The notes under the pieces were generated by a model. The model was given only the letters and a program-made list of their open reading frames with translations, did no database searches and had not been told where the DNA came from. A DNA stretch of 64,000 nucleotides from Vibrio fluvialis (GTDB taxonomy: Bacteria; Pseudomonadota; Gammaproteobacteria; Enterobacterales; Vibrionaceae). The DNA is taken from the NCBI RefSeq assembly GCF_900460245.1, contig NZ_UHIP01000001.1:1054001-1118000 (forward strand), written 5' to 3'. Below are positions 35,402-46,190 of this stretch, piece after piece (within the stretch, counting starts at the first letter, position 1; each line of letters begins with the position of its first letter). A program made the translations under genes and the position numbers.

Positions 35402-36175
35402 TCAACGGATAAAATTTACCGCAGGCAGGCACTCAAAACCGGGTTTGGCAAAAAGATAGCCTTGCATCAGAGAAATACCCGCTTCCTTGAGCCATTGATA
35501 TTCAGCCAGCGTTTCAATCCCTTCAGCGAGCGGCGTAATATTGAGTTCGGCAAACATCGCCAGACAATGGCGCACAATGGCTTGGCGCGCGAAATCGCTA
35601 TCGATGCTGCGTATCAGCGCCATATCAAGTTTGACGATGTTGGTTTGAAAGTCAGCTAACAAATTTAACCCCGAATAGCCGGCACCGAAATCGTCAATCG
35701 CCGTTCTAAACCCCAGCGACTGATAGTATTCAATAATGCGTTTGATATGACGACTGTCGGAAATTTGCTCGCCTTCGGTGAATTCAAACATAATGTTCTG
35801 GGTGGGAAACTGATAAGTTTTCGCCGCCTCCAGGGTGGTGCGAATACAGCGTTCCGGCTGGTAGACCGCATTGGGCAAAAAGTTGATACTCAGTATGCCG
35901 TCAATACCCAGCTTCGCGGCAAGAGAAATGGCCTTAATGCGGCATTGCTGGTCAAAGAGGTAGCGATTTTCTTCGGTTACATGTGCTATCACCACAGGAG
36001 CAGGCTCATTGTGGAGACCTCGCACCAGTGCTTCGTAGCCAAATACACGTTGCGCCTGACAGTCAATAATAGGCTGAAATGCCATGGTAAAATCGAAGTC
36101 CAACGCACGCTCTGCCGCACATTGCTGGCAGACTATTCTTTCGCAATGTTCTGATTTTTCGCCCATTACATCCAC
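35402..36175 (-). CDS. EAL-domain cyclic-di-GMP phosphodiesterase with N-terminal cysteine cluster
   Basis: Stand-alone EAL protein of 257 aa that probably hydrolyses c-di-GMP. The catalytic set looks complete: EAL (48-50), Asn98, Glu131, Asp161-Asp162 (DDFGAGYSG), Lys182 and Glu218/Glu221 (AEGIET). No membrane span and no GGDEF, PAS or BLUF domain. The short N-terminus has Cys11, Cys16 and Cys19 (Cx4CxxC) plus His10, which could bind a metal or act as a redox switch. A second possible start is Met4. It lies between scrB and the porin, reading with the porin and downstream of that gene's terminator, so it is probably its own unit. Link to sucrose is only positional. Confidence 0.88.
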   Translation of the reverse strand: MDVMGEKSEHCERIVCQQCAAERALDFDFTMAFQPIIDCQAQRVFGYEALVRGLHNEPAPVVIAHVTEENRYLFDQQCRIKAISLAAKLGIDGILSINFLPNAVYQPERCIRTTLEAAKTYQFPTQNIMFEFTEGEQISDSRHIKRIIEYYQSLGFRTAIDDFGAGYSGLNLLADFQTNIVKLDMALIRSIDSDFARQAIVRHCLAMFAELNITPLAEGIETLAEYQWLKEAGISLMQGYLFAKPGFECLPAVNFIR

Positions 36176-36256
36176 CTAATTGTAAACCCAGACTAAAGGT
36201 TAGCTGGCTCCTTTAGGCTCTGCAACTGACGGCTTGCTATCTTTAACGCAACAAAA

Positions 36257-36276
36257 AACCCGGCCGAAGCCGGGTT
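36257..36276 (-). terminator. Terminator of the sucrose porin gene
   Basis: aacccggc / gccgggtt with loop cgaa; followed on the minus strand by ttttttgtt. 16 bases after the porin stop. Confidence 0.9.
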
Positions 36277-36291
36277 GATGGGAGGTGTGGT

Positions 36292-37735
<1,444 letters not shown>

Positions 37736-37851
37736 TAATCACGAGGCAGCGTGGATGTATGAGTAAAAATTATCTGGCAGTGTTCAAATATAAATGACCT
37801 AACACCTGATGAATCATCACTCATTGTGTGGGTTGGACTATATCTAATTGA

Positions 37852-37869
37852 TAGGGAACGATCCCGAAA
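37852..37869. promoter_or_regulatory. Second, distal ScrR-type operator of the porin gene
   Basis: tagggaacgatcccgaaa: gggaacg / atcccg palindrome with core AACGAT in place of AACGTT. About 134 bases from the proximal site centre to centre, a spacing that would allow looping. The rest of 37681-37997 has no gene. Confidence 0.65.
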
Positions 37870-37959
37870 AAATATTGAAAACTTTTAGCTGATTCACGAT
37901 CTGAATAAGATTTGTGATCTGGGTATATGTGCTAAGTCACGTTCTATTGGCGATAAAAA

Positions 37960-37980
37960 AGGCGAGCACGAGGCTCGCCT
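37960..37980 (-). terminator. Terminator of scrK
   Basis: aggcgagc / gctcgcct with loop acgag; followed on the minus strand by ttttttatcg, 18 bases after the scrK stop. Confidence 0.9.
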
Positions 37981-37997
37981 GACGGACACATTCAGAG

Positions 37998-38921
37998 TTA
38001 TTCGCTAAGGAAGTGTTGCAATGCCGCTAAATCGGGCAGGGCTGTCATCGCGCCTTTTTGCGTCGTGGCGAGGGCTCCGCAACCATGGGCTAAGTGGATG
38101 GCTTGAGCAATTGCATCGTTTGATTGCCAGTGTTCACTGACCGACAGTTGATACAACAAACCACCCACGAACGCGTCTCCCGCCCCCGTCGTATCCACCG
38201 GTTTGACGACTTTGCCGCTCACCAGCGTTTGGCTGCCTGAAGTTACCACCAGAGCACCTTTGGCACCTTGAGTAATCACAACCAGAGGCAGTGACAACGG
38301 CGCTAACGACAGCAGGCCTTGCTCAATCGAATGAGTACCTGTCAGTAGCATCAGCTCATCTTCGGAGAATTTCACCACATCCGCCAACGCCACCGCGCGC
38401 ATCACCACTTCGGTAAGCTCTTCCGGCTTGGCCCACACTTCTTCACGCAGATTCGGGTCAAAACTGAAGAAGCCGCCCGCGTGTTTGACGCGCTGAATCG
38501 CTGCAAAGGTGCTGCTGCGGCTTGGCTCATTGGCCAGAGCAATCGAGCAGACATGTAACCAGTCTCCGGCATGAAACGTAGGAATATCTGTGGGTTGCAG
38601 GAATTGGTCGGCGCTTGGCTTGACCATAAATGTAAAGCTGCGTTCGCCGCTCTCGTCCAGATCCACGACGACGGTCGACGTGCGTTGCTCGTCGTCCAGA
38701 ACCAGATGCTGGCAGTCAACCTGCTCGTGGTTCAACGTTTGCTGCATAAAACGGCCAAGGGGATCGTTCCCGACCCGACCGAAAAATGCGCTGTTGCCGC
38801 CAAGGCGCGCAATCGCCACAGCCACGTTAGCAGGTGCACCACCCGGACATTTCAGGTAGTGCGCTTCACCGTCAGGAATTAAGTCGACGACTGCGTCGCC
38901 AGTGACCCATACTTTGCTCAT
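37998..38921 (-). CDS. scrK: Fructokinase (PfkB family)
   Basis: Phosphorylates the fructose released by ScrB to fructose-6-phosphate. 307 aa. PfkB signatures: GGAPANVAVAIARLGG near residue 33, and DTTGAGDAFVGGLLYQ with the catalytic Asp and anion hole near residue 246. ATG 38921 with a ggagag site; an in-frame start 28 codons earlier lacks one. A weaker ScrR-type site (39064-39081) lies upstream. Not in an operon with scrB but part of the same regulon by operator sequence. Confidence 0.93.
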   Translation of the reverse strand: MSKVWVTGDAVVDLIPDGEAHYLKCPGGAPANVAVAIARLGGNSAFFGRVGNDPLGRFMQQTLNHEQVDCQHLVLDDEQRTSTVVVDLDESGERSFTFMVKPSADQFLQPTDIPTFHAGDWLHVCSIALANEPSRSSTFAAIQRVKHAGGFFSFDPNLREEVWAKPEELTEVVMRAVALADVVKFSEDELMLLTGTHSIEQGLLSLAPLSLPLVVITQGAKGALVVTSGSQTLVSGKVVKPVDTTGAGDAFVGGLLYQLSVSEHWQSNDAIAQAIHLAHGCGALATTQKGAMTALPDLAALQHFLSE

Positions 38922-39063
38922 CGTATCTCTCCATAAAATTTGCCTCAGTGTAATCCAAGTGCTGCTGATGAACAGTGCCAAAGCCGCTGCGCCTGATGTT
39001 GTCATTCAGATTTGTGATCAATTAGGGAGAAATAAACAGATCAGGAGGCATTTTGATTTTAAA

Positions 39064-39081
39064 TTCGGTATCGTTCCCAGT
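39064..39081. promoter_or_regulatory. Weaker ScrR-type operator upstream of scrK
   Basis: ttcggtatcgttcccagt: one half-site (CGTTCCC) is identical to the scrB and porin operators, the other is diverged. About 150 bases before the scrK ATG. Confidence 0.55.
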
Positions 39082-39169
39082 TTTGCGTCAAAGCGATGAA
39101 TCCGATTGACGGCCAACGCAACTCGGCGCACACTGCGCGCGTTTTCGATCTTGTTTTTCGGAGTCCCGC

Positions 39170-39553
39170 ATGTTTGCTCTTCCTCCTATGCTGATCACGA
39201 TTGGTTTGTTGCTGATCAGTAACGTCTTCATGACATTTGCCTGGTATGCCCATCTGCGTGAGCTGGGCCACAAGCCGTGGGTGATTGCTGCGCTGCTCAG
39301 TTGGGGTATCGCGCTGTTTGAATATCTGTTCCAGGTGCCGGCAAACCGCATTGGTTACACGGTCATGAACCTAGGCCAATTGAAAATCCTGCAAGAAGTC
39401 ATCACGCTGTCGGTGTTTGTACCCTTTGCGCTGATTTACATGAAAGAGCCGTTTCGAATGGATTTCGTCTGGGCGGGATTGTGCCTGCTCGGCGCCGTGT
39501 TCTTTATCTTCCGCCCGCAGATTGTGGAAATACTCAGTCGGGCGGTGGCGTAA
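39170..39553 (+). CDS. DUF486 / DMT-superfamily small membrane protein
   Basis: Inner-membrane protein of 127 aa with four predicted spans, the half-size unit of the drug/metabolite transporter superfamily. Family blocks visible: NVFMTFAWYAHLRELGHKPW, SWGIALFEYLFQVPANRIGY and FSLAQLK-like NLGQLKILQEVITLSVF. No function is known to me for this family. ATG 39170; single gene with a terminator directly after it. Confidence 0.88.
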   Translation: MFALPPMLITIGLLLISNVFMTFAWYAHLRELGHKPWVIAALLSWGIALFEYLFQVPANRIGYTVMNLGQLKILQEVITLSVFVPFALIYMKEPFRMDFVWAGLCLLGAVFFIFRPQIVEILSRAVA

Positions 39554-39583
39554 ATCTTTTTTCCTGACGAAAAATAGAGACAA

Positions 39584-39609
39584 AAAAGCCGTCCAGAGGG
39601 ACGGCTTTT
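39584..39609. terminator. Bidirectional terminator between the DUF486 gene and apeR
   Basis: aaaagccgtcc / ggacggctttt, an 11-bp stem with loop agag; T-rich on both strands. It ends the long minus-strand ape operon and the plus-strand DUF486 gene. Confidence 0.92.
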
Positions 39610-39635
39610 GACCATTTGCGAGTGCGCTATCGGCG

Positions 39636-40865
39636 TTACTCGGCGTGGCGTTTAAAGATGATCGAGGTGTTGATGCCACCAAATGCGAAGTTATTACTCA
39701 TGAGGTAATCGACTGTCATCTCACGGCCAGTGCCTGTGATGTAGTCGAGATCGCCGCATTGGGGATCGAGACTTTCCAGATTAAGCGTCGGGTGGAACCA
39801 GCCAGTGTGCATCATTTCGAGGCTTAACCACGCTTCAATTGCGCCGCAGGCCCCCAGCGTATGACCAAAATAACTCTTCAGCGAGCTGATTGGCACTTTG
39901 CCCAGCGCATTCGCGGTGGCGTTACTCTCGGCAATATCACCGCGGTCGGTAGCGGTGCCGTGCGCCGACACATAACCGATTTTCGCCGGATCCAATTGGG
40001 CGTCACGCAGCGCCATTTCCATGCAAATCTGCATGGTTTCCATCTGTGGTTGCGTCACGTGTGCCGCATCACAGTTGCTGGCAAAGCCAATGATTTCCGC
40101 ATAAATTTTTGCCCCGCGTGCTTTGGCGTGTTCGTACTCTTCCAGCACCAACGTGCCGGCGCCTTCGCCAATCACCAGACCATCACGTTCGCTGTCGTAT
40201 GGGCGTGGCGTGGTCTTCGGCGCGTCATTTTTCAGGCTGGTGGCAAATAGGGTGTCAAACACCGCCGATTCAGTCGGGCACAGCTCTTCGCCGCCGCCAG
40301 CCACCATCACGGTCTGGTAACCATGTTTGATGGCTTCGTAGGCATAACCAATTGCCTGACTGCCAGAAGTACAAGCGCTGCTGGTGGGAATGACGCGGCC
40401 GCGCAGACCAAAAAACAGTCCAACGTTTACCGCAGTGGTATGCGGCATCATCTGTACGTAGGTGGTAGCAGTAATTGCTTTGGTGGTTTTCTCATTCAGC
40501 ATGACACCAAACGCGCCGATGGCGTCGGTACTGCCAGTCGATGAACCGTAAGCAATGCCCGTCTGGCCGTTGGTCAGAACGTCGTTGCCAATCAGCCCGG
40601 CCTGAATCAGCGCGTTTTCGGTCGCAACGGTAGCCAGTTGTGAGACGCGGCCCATACCGCGTACCTGCTTACGTTTGTAATGTTTCGGCAGTTCGAATCC
40701 AATAACCGGCGCCGCCAGTTTGGTGTTCAAACCTTCATACTGTTCGTAGCTCGGCATGTACTGGGTAGCGTTCTGACAGTCGCGCAGCTTAGGCTCAATG
40801 GCCTGCCAGTCGTTACCAAAAGCAGTAATACCGGACATCCCGGTGACAACAACACGACGGCTCAT
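39636..40865 (-). CDS. apeR: Beta-ketoacyl-ACP synthase, FabF-like (aryl polyene)
   Basis: Ketosynthase of 409 aa, last gene of the aryl-polyene operon. Catalytic triad in context: Cys in SSACTSGSQ, His in VSAHGTATDRGD, His in FGHTLGACG. In this pathway ketosynthases add malonyl units to an aryl starter without enoyl reduction, so the chain stays conjugated. The 4-base ATGA overlap with apeQ shows coupling. Name given by position in the canonical apeA-R order. Confidence 0.88.
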   Translation of the reverse strand: MSRRVVVTGMSGITAFGNDWQAIEPKLRDCQNATQYMPSYEQYEGLNTKLAAPVIGFELPKHYKRKQVRGMGRVSQLATVATENALIQAGLIGNDVLTNGQTGIAYGSSTGSTDAIGAFGVMLNEKTTKAITATTYVQMMPHTTAVNVGLFFGLRGRVIPTSSACTSGSQAIGYAYEAIKHGYQTVMVAGGGEELCPTESAVFDTLFATSLKNDAPKTTPRPYDSERDGLVIGEGAGTLVLEEYEHAKARGAKIYAEIIGFASNCDAAHVTQPQMETMQICMEMALRDAQLDPAKIGYVSAHGTATDRGDIAESNATANALGKVPISSLKSYFGHTLGACGAIEAWLSLEMMHTGWFHPTLNLESLDPQCGDLDYITGTGREMTVDYLMSNNFAFGGINTSIIFKRHAE

Positions 40866-41587
40866 AGCAGACCTCCGTTGACTGAAATAACCTGACGGGT
40901 CACGTAGCCCGCAATATCCGACATTAAGTAGCTGACCAAACCGGCCACTTCTTCGGGTTCACCCATACGACGCAGAGGAACCTGAGGCAGGGCATGCTCT
41001 TTGACGTGTTCGTCGATCATACCCGTATCAATCAGGCCCGGAGCCACGCAGTTGACGGTGATTTTGCGTTTAGCCAGTTCGAGCGCCAGTGCTTTGGTTG
41101 CGCCTATCACACCCGCTTTCGCTGCGCTGTAGTTCGTCTGGCCACGGTTGCCCATGATGCCGGACACTGAAGCAAGCGTGACGATGCGGCCACCTTTGCG
41201 CAGTTGCACCATCGGCATCACGCACGGGTGCAGCACGTTGTAAAAACTGTCGAGGTTGGTGTGAATTACGCCATCCCACTCTTCTTCGGTCATGGCCGGG
41301 AACGCGGTATCACGGGTGATACCAGCATTGTTCACCACGCCGTAATAGGCGCCGTGTTGTTCAATGTCGTGTTCAATTTTGCTGCGACACGCAGCTCGGT
41401 CACTGATATCAAATTGAATCAAACGGCCCTGACCGCCGTTTTGTAAAATGGTGTCGAGTGTGTTTTGCGCGCCTTTTTCATCGCCCATGTAATGCACAAC
41501 AATGGTAAACCCATCTTTTGCCAACTGAATTGCAATGGCCTTGCCGATGCCTTTGCTGGCGCCGGTGACGAGAACTTGTCGGGTCAT
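40862..41587 (-). CDS. apeQ: 3-ketoacyl-ACP reductase, FabG-like (aryl polyene)
   Basis: Short-chain dehydrogenase of 241 aa that reduces the beta-keto group after each extension. NADP-binding TGASKGIGKAIA at 7-18, NNAGITRD, catalytic Ser (LASVSGIMG) and YxxxK (NYSAAKAG). Overlaps apeP by 4 bases and apeR by 4 bases. Confidence 0.92.
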   Translation of the reverse strand: MTRQVLVTGASKGIGKAIAIQLAKDGFTIVVHYMGDEKGAQNTLDTILQNGGQGRLIQFDISDRAACRSKIEHDIEQHGAYYGVVNNAGITRDTAFPAMTEEEWDGVIHTNLDSFYNVLHPCVMPMVQLRKGGRIVTLASVSGIMGNRGQTNYSAAKAGVIGATKALALELAKRKITVNCVAPGLIDTGMIDEHVKEHALPQVPLRRMGEPEEVAGLVSYLMSDIAGYVTRQVISVNGGLL

Positions 41588-42048
41588 GCGTGACTCCTGA
41601 TTTTCATTTCTTGTAATTTTTCTTCTGATGGCACGTACACATTAAGCTGGCACTGTGCCACTAACTGGCCCTGATGCTCAAGACGGGCGGAGAAGACGGC
41701 CATGCCGTTATCTTCCATCACCTGCTCGGCATGAATATCCAACGTTTGTCCCTGAGTGAAATGATCGCACTCTGCCTGATAGCGGCGACTGCCGAGCAGA
41801 AATCCGATCGGTGGCTCGGTTCCTTTTTCAAGGGCATGGAAACCGGACCACGCGGCGATAGACTGAGCCATAAACTCAATGCCGACATACGCCGGAATGG
41901 TTTGCGTCTCTTTATCAAAGAACATCAGGTGATCGCCGATATCCACCTGACAGTGAATCGACTCAGCACCAATGTCGAGAGCACGATCGACCAAAATCAT
42001 CGGTCTGGCGTGCGGAAGCAGTTGCTCTATGGCTGGGTATTCACGCAT
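41584..42048 (-). CDS. apeP: 3-hydroxyacyl-ACP dehydratase, hotdog fold (aryl polyene)
   Basis: Hotdog-fold protein of 154 aa with the FabZ/FabA-like opening LLPHARPMILVDRAL and GIEFMAQSIAAW on the central helix. It would remove water to make the trans double bond. ATG 42048 preceded by ttgga is chosen over a TTG four codons upstream; it overlaps apeO by 8 bases. Works alongside the second small dehydratase, apeI. Confidence 0.85.
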   Translation of the reverse strand: MREYPAIEQLLPHARPMILVDRALDIGAESIHCQVDIGDHLMFFDKETQTIPAYVGIEFMAQSIAAWSGFHALEKGTEPPIGFLLGSRRYQAECDHFTQGQTLDIHAEQVMEDNGMAVFSARLEHQGQLVAQCQLNVYVPSEEKLQEMKIRSHA

Positions 42049-43231
42049 TGACGTATCCAAAAATCAAACTGATGTTGTTGCCTCCAAAGGCAAACGAGTT
42101 ACTTAAAATGGCTTTTCCATGCAGCGTTTGGTCTGATTCGACCAAGGAGACTTCAATGTCTTGCGCTTTGTTGTGGCAACGCTGTTGTGGCAGCGGCAGA
42201 TCGTAACGCAGCAAATGCCAGGCGATGGCGGCTTCGGTAGCGCTGGCGGCACCGAGCGTATGTCCGGTTAACGGTTTGGTGGAACTTACCGGAACGCCGT
42301 CGCCAAACAAACGGAATATCGCTTTGCTTTCCATACTGTCATTGAGCGGTGTGGCGGTGCCATGGGCATTGATATAGCCGATGTCCTGTGGGGTTAAACC
42401 GGCATCGTCGAGCGCCTTTTGCATCGCATCAAACGCACCGACGCCTTCAGGATGAGGCGCGGAGATATGGTGTGCGTCGGAACTGTCGCCTACGCCGAGC
42501 AGGGCGATGTCGCTCGGTTCGCGGCAAAGAAGCATAAACGCGGCCGCTTCGCCGATGTTGATACCACTGCGCTCAGCGCTGAATGGCTGGCAAAGCGAGT
42601 TTGACAGCGCTTCCAGGCCATTAAAACCGTTGAGAGTGAGCTTACAGATGGTATCGGCGCCGCCCACAATCACTGCGTCGACCAAGCCCGCTTTGAGCAT
42701 CCGTTTGGCGCTGATAAACACGCGGCCACTGGAGGAGCAGGCGGTGGAGATAGCGTAGCACGGGCCGGAGATCCCAAAGTAATCCGCAACGAACTCGCTG
42801 GTGTTGCCAAGTTCTTGTTTGCGATAGTGATAATCAGCAGGGAAAGCACCTTGGTCCAGCTTCTGGGCGTAGGCGTGTTCGCCATCCGAAATGCCTGAGG
42901 TGCTGGTGCCAACAATCACGGCGACCCGATCAGATCCAAAGCGCTCGATTGCGCTTCGCACGCTGAGTTCAATTTGCTGTAAGGCTGACAACGCTAGTTG
43001 GTTGTTGCGCGAGTCATGACGTGCCAGTGTCGCCGGAACGTCAGGTAATGTCTCCGTGACCCGGCCGATGATGGTCGATGTCCCTGTGTTAAGAATTTCA
43101 TCGTCGCGCAACATATGCGCGCATTGACCACTGGCCAACGTGTGATGAATTTGCGCTGCTTCGCGCCCCATAGCGGAGTGAAAGCCACAGTCATGAATGA
43201 AAATTGGAAATGAAGAATGGGAATTCATCAT
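42041..43231 (-). CDS. apeO: Beta-ketoacyl-ACP synthase (aryl polyene)
   Basis: Ketosynthase of 396 aa. Catalytic Cys in STACSSSG, His in NAHGTATPLNDS, His in TGHTLGAAS. In described aryl polyene systems ApeO pairs with the shortened partner ApeC (here 54215-54937) as an active/chain-length heterodimer. ATG 43231 (or the adjacent 43228). Second ketosynthase of the operon besides apeR. Confidence 0.87.
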   Translation of the reverse strand: MMNSHSSFPIFIHDCGFHSAMGREAAQIHHTLASGQCAHMLRDDEILNTGTSTIIGRVTETLPDVPATLARHDSRNNQLALSALQQIELSVRSAIERFGSDRVAVIVGTSTSGISDGEHAYAQKLDQGAFPADYHYRKQELGNTSEFVADYFGISGPCYAISTACSSSGRVFISAKRMLKAGLVDAVIVGGADTICKLTLNGFNGLEALSNSLCQPFSAERSGINIGEAAAFMLLCREPSDIALLGVGDSSDAHHISAPHPEGVGAFDAMQKALDDAGLTPQDIGYINAHGTATPLNDSMESKAIFRLFGDGVPVSSTKPLTGHTLGAASATEAAIAWHLLRYDLPLPQQRCHNKAQDIEVSLVESDQTLHGKAILSNSFAFGGNNISLIFGYVNA

Positions 43232-43238
43232 GGCTTAT

Positions 43239-43853
43239 CTACTGTTGTGATGCTGTTTGTGTCGGTTGAAGAGTCAGCGTCTGAATCGTGATGTCGTAGT
43301 TCAGAGGCAGATTCTTAAAATGAATATCGCCGCTAAGCGGAGTGTCGCCGGAGTAGGTGATAGCCAGAATAGTTTCACCCTTTTCATTGATCACAGTGCG
43401 CTGATTAGCGTCATCAATAATTCGCCACCTTACCTTATTTAGCGGGGCTTCCCAAGCATTTCGCGGCCAGAGCGTGATCATCAGGTTAAATAGTACCTGT
43501 TCTGGCTTTGGAACGGTGTTCTCTAAACCGGACAGCACCTGAGTCTGAATCTGCTCGCCATCGTAATCGAGAGAAAGAATGCGTGTGCCCCACGAGGAAA
43601 AGCCCGCCAGCAGCACTTGTTGATCACTGACCTGAAGCTGCACCGGTAACTGCTGGCTTTGACTGTGGCCAGTTTCGTTGTGCCAGGTCGCTGAAATCAG
43701 CTGACTGGCGGTAAACGACTGACTAAGCTGAGCCGGCTTAGGCAGTTCTACCCAAACATCCGGACTGATTTCGACTTGTGTCGCGCTGATCTGGGGTTGC
43801 AAACTGCAAGCGCACAACCAAAGACTCATCAGACTGGTCAGTAACCACTTCAT
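43239..43853 (-). CDS. apeN: DUF3261 lipoprotein of the aryl polyene cluster
   Basis: Probable lipoprotein of 204 aa: short hydrophobic leader and lipobox LCAC with Cys16 as lipidated residue. The mature part is rich in beta-strand pattern (LPVQLQVSDQQVLLAGFSSWGTRILSLDYDG) and matches the DUF3261 family that always sits in ape clusters. Probably helps move the polyene lipid across the periplasm with ApeL and ApeM. Overlaps apeM by 4 bases. Role inferred. Confidence 0.8.
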   Translation of the reverse strand: MKWLLTSLMSLWLCACSLQPQISATQVEISPDVWVELPKPAQLSQSFTASQLISATWHNETGHSQSQQLPVQLQVSDQQVLLAGFSSWGTRILSLDYDGEQIQTQVLSGLENTVPKPEQVLFNLMITLWPRNAWEAPLNKVRWRIIDDANQRTVINEKGETILAITYSGDTPLSGDIHFKNLPLNYDITIQTLTLQPTQTASQQ

Positions 43854-46189
43854 GATTTTGACTCCGAAGGTGGTGGTGGCTGAATCGCCAGCGGCGAGAG
43901 CAGCCAGGCAATAAAAATGCCGCTTAAGGTGGTGACACCGAAGCTGTGAATCGCGTGAGTCTGGCTCAGAGCCAATAGACCAAACGACAGCAGAGTGGTT
44001 ATCGCCGACAATGTAATCGCGAGCAACGTACTATGGCTGCGAGCCTGCTCGGCAAAAAACAGTGTGTAGTCGATACCGATACCAATCACCAGCACTAAGG
44101 CCAGCAGGTTAAACAGGTTGAGAGCCGAACCCGTCAGCACAGTAACCGCCAGTCCGACCATGCACGCAATCACACAGGGGAACAGAATGCGCAGCGTGTG
44201 TCGCCAGCCGTAACGCCACATCAGCAGCAGGGCGATTCCGGCCAAGGCAGCCGCCAGCAGCTCCATCACTTTGACGCGGTACTCGCCAAACAGCTGCGAG
44301 ATTTCGGCTGCTTTATCCAGATAAGCCAGATGTGCGTCATTGGCAGCAAACGCCTGAATCACATCGGCATGCTGCACGCCTTTTAACATGATGACCGCGG
44401 CGACCGCTTCGCCAATCCGGCCAAGATAGAGAAACTTCACCGGCTCAGAGACACTTGCGCTCAGATAATCACTCGGCGATACGGGGATAAATGAGGCGCT
44501 CAACGTCGGCTCGCTAGCCAGTCGCAAGCTTTGACTCAGTTGCGGGGCAAAGCCTTGGTAGAGTTGCTCAACCAGCGCAAAGTCGCTTTGCTGGCGCTGC
44601 TGTGACGCCAGATATTGATGCAGGCTCTGGTAACCCTGTAATACCTGATCCTGCTGCCAGTTTTGCAGTGTGTCATCGAGCTGTTCGAGTTTCTGCATCA
44701 GAGCCTCGTCATCATGGGCTGAAACGACCAACATCTGCTGTGACGAATTCATGCCAGTGACCTGACTGACCCGCGTTTCCTGCTGCTTTAATGCCTGAGG
44801 CATGGCTTGCAGTTGACGAATGTCGTCATCGTAGTGCACCTGCGTCAGAGCGATGGCACTGAGCACCAGAAGCATTGAAGGCAGAGCGATGCGTATAGTG
44901 CGACCTTGCCACCAATCGAGCCATCGACTGAGTAAGCCCATGGCGGGCAAATGACGAGAGGGCGTTGGCGTGCGCGCCAGTAACGGATACCAACTCACCA
45001 CGGTAGCGTAGGCGGCCAGCAAACCAATCGCGGAGAAGAGCGCCAGTTGCTGCAAGCCCGGGAATGGCGCAACGAGCAAGCCCAAGTAGCCAATTAAACT
45101 GGTGATTAATCCCAGCGTGATGGCAGCGAGAATGTGTTTGAGCCCGGCAACGCTGTCCCAACGTCTACCGGCAGCCAGACGATCAGTCAGATAATGGAAC
45201 GCGTAGTCGATGGAAACGCCAATCAAGCTGGCGCCGAACACCAAACTGAACAGATGCACCTTGCCGAAAATGGCAGTGGTCGTCGCTAAGGCAACCAATA
45301 ATCCGACCGATACCGATAGCAAAGCCAGCAGCAGTGGCGCCGCGCTGCGAAACACCAGCATAACCAACAGCACAATGCCGAGCAGCGACACGCTGCCGAT
45401 GGTGCTGATTTCAGATTTGGCGCTGCGGGTCCCGAAATCTGCGTAGAACACCACGCCGGTGTAAGCCATCTCGACCTGATACTGCAGCTTGATTGCTTGT
45501 TGCCACTCATTCACATGAGCCACGATCTGCTGAGCTTGCAGGCTATAAGGCGAATCAGTCAGTGAGGCGGTGAGCAGTACGTACGTCTGACCATCTTTTT
45601 GTGTGGTCAGGAAACCTTGGTGCAATTGAAATTGGGTCGACAACTGATTGAGGTGACTGAGGTAATCACGAAACAGCAGAAACGGATCGCTGGCGAGCTC
45701 CTGTCCGGTCACGCCGGAAAAGGGATTGTAGAGCGCCTGGATGACGCTTTGTACCTGCTGTTCTGGTGCCGTGTTGAGACGGTTACGTTGCGCGTCAGTC
45801 AGAAATTGAAAACGGTGCTGAAAGTAATAACTCGCCCAGGCTTGCTGCTTGGCTACGTCAATCTGTCCGGTGACTTCAGTCAGTTCACTCTGGTGACGGA
45901 GTTTGGTTTCGAGGTCGCGCGCGGCAGCGAACAGGGACGTGGAATCCTTACCAGTCAGAACAAAAGCGACTTTATCGCTCATACTGTCAGTCACTTTATC
46001 AAACGCGGCCTGAGCGAGCGGGTTCTGCCGTGACTGCGGCAGCAGCTTCATGATGTCGGTTTCAATCGGCGAGCTAGCCGAAAAGGCCCATTGTTTCACG
46101 AGCAATGCTGAAGCTAGCACAACGAGCGCCAGCCAGAAGAAGGCGAGGCGCGAAGAGGCAATGGATCGGGAGCTTGGCAAGTCTGGCAT
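43850..46189 (-). CDS. apeM: MMPL/RND-type exporter of the aryl polyene cluster
   Basis: Large inner-membrane protein of 779 aa with the MMPL layout: one N-terminal span (about 14-34), a periplasmic domain, a five-span bundle (with GASLIGVSIDYAFHYLTDR), a second periplasmic domain and a second bundle (VIGIGIDYTLFFAEQARSH). The repeated G-x-x-x-D-Y elements carry the proton-relay Asp of this family. Likely exports the aryl polyene or its lipid toward the outer membrane. ATG 46189 is one base after the apeL stop; a TTG at 46201 is the alternative. Confidence 0.85.
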   Translation of the reverse strand: MPDLPSSRSIASSRLAFFWLALVVLASALLVKQWAFSASSPIETDIMKLLPQSRQNPLAQAAFDKVTDSMSDKVAFVLTGKDSTSLFAAARDLETKLRHQSELTEVTGQIDVAKQQAWASYYFQHRFQFLTDAQRNRLNTAPEQQVQSVIQALYNPFSGVTGQELASDPFLLFRDYLSHLNQLSTQFQLHQGFLTTQKDGQTYVLLTASLTDSPYSLQAQQIVAHVNEWQQAIKLQYQVEMAYTGVVFYADFGTRSAKSEISTIGSVSLLGIVLLVMLVFRSAAPLLLALLSVSVGLLVALATTTAIFGKVHLFSLVFGASLIGVSIDYAFHYLTDRLAAGRRWDSVAGLKHILAAITLGLITSLIGYLGLLVAPFPGLQQLALFSAIGLLAAYATVVSWYPLLARTPTPSRHLPAMGLLSRWLDWWQGRTIRIALPSMLLVLSAIALTQVHYDDDIRQLQAMPQALKQQETRVSQVTGMNSSQQMLVVSAHDDEALMQKLEQLDDTLQNWQQDQVLQGYQSLHQYLASQQRQQSDFALVEQLYQGFAPQLSQSLRLASEPTLSASFIPVSPSDYLSASVSEPVKFLYLGRIGEAVAAVIMLKGVQHADVIQAFAANDAHLAYLDKAAEISQLFGEYRVKVMELLAAALAGIALLLMWRYGWRHTLRILFPCVIACMVGLAVTVLTGSALNLFNLLALVLVIGIGIDYTLFFAEQARSHSTLLAITLSAITTLLSFGLLALSQTHAIHSFGVTTLSGIFIAWLLSPLAIQPPPPSESKS

Positions 46190-46190
46190 A

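Noticed and set aside
37911..37940. TGTGATCT as CRP half-site near the porin and scrK genes
   Set aside because: No matching TCACA half-site at the right distance; the same is true of TGTGATCA near 39014.
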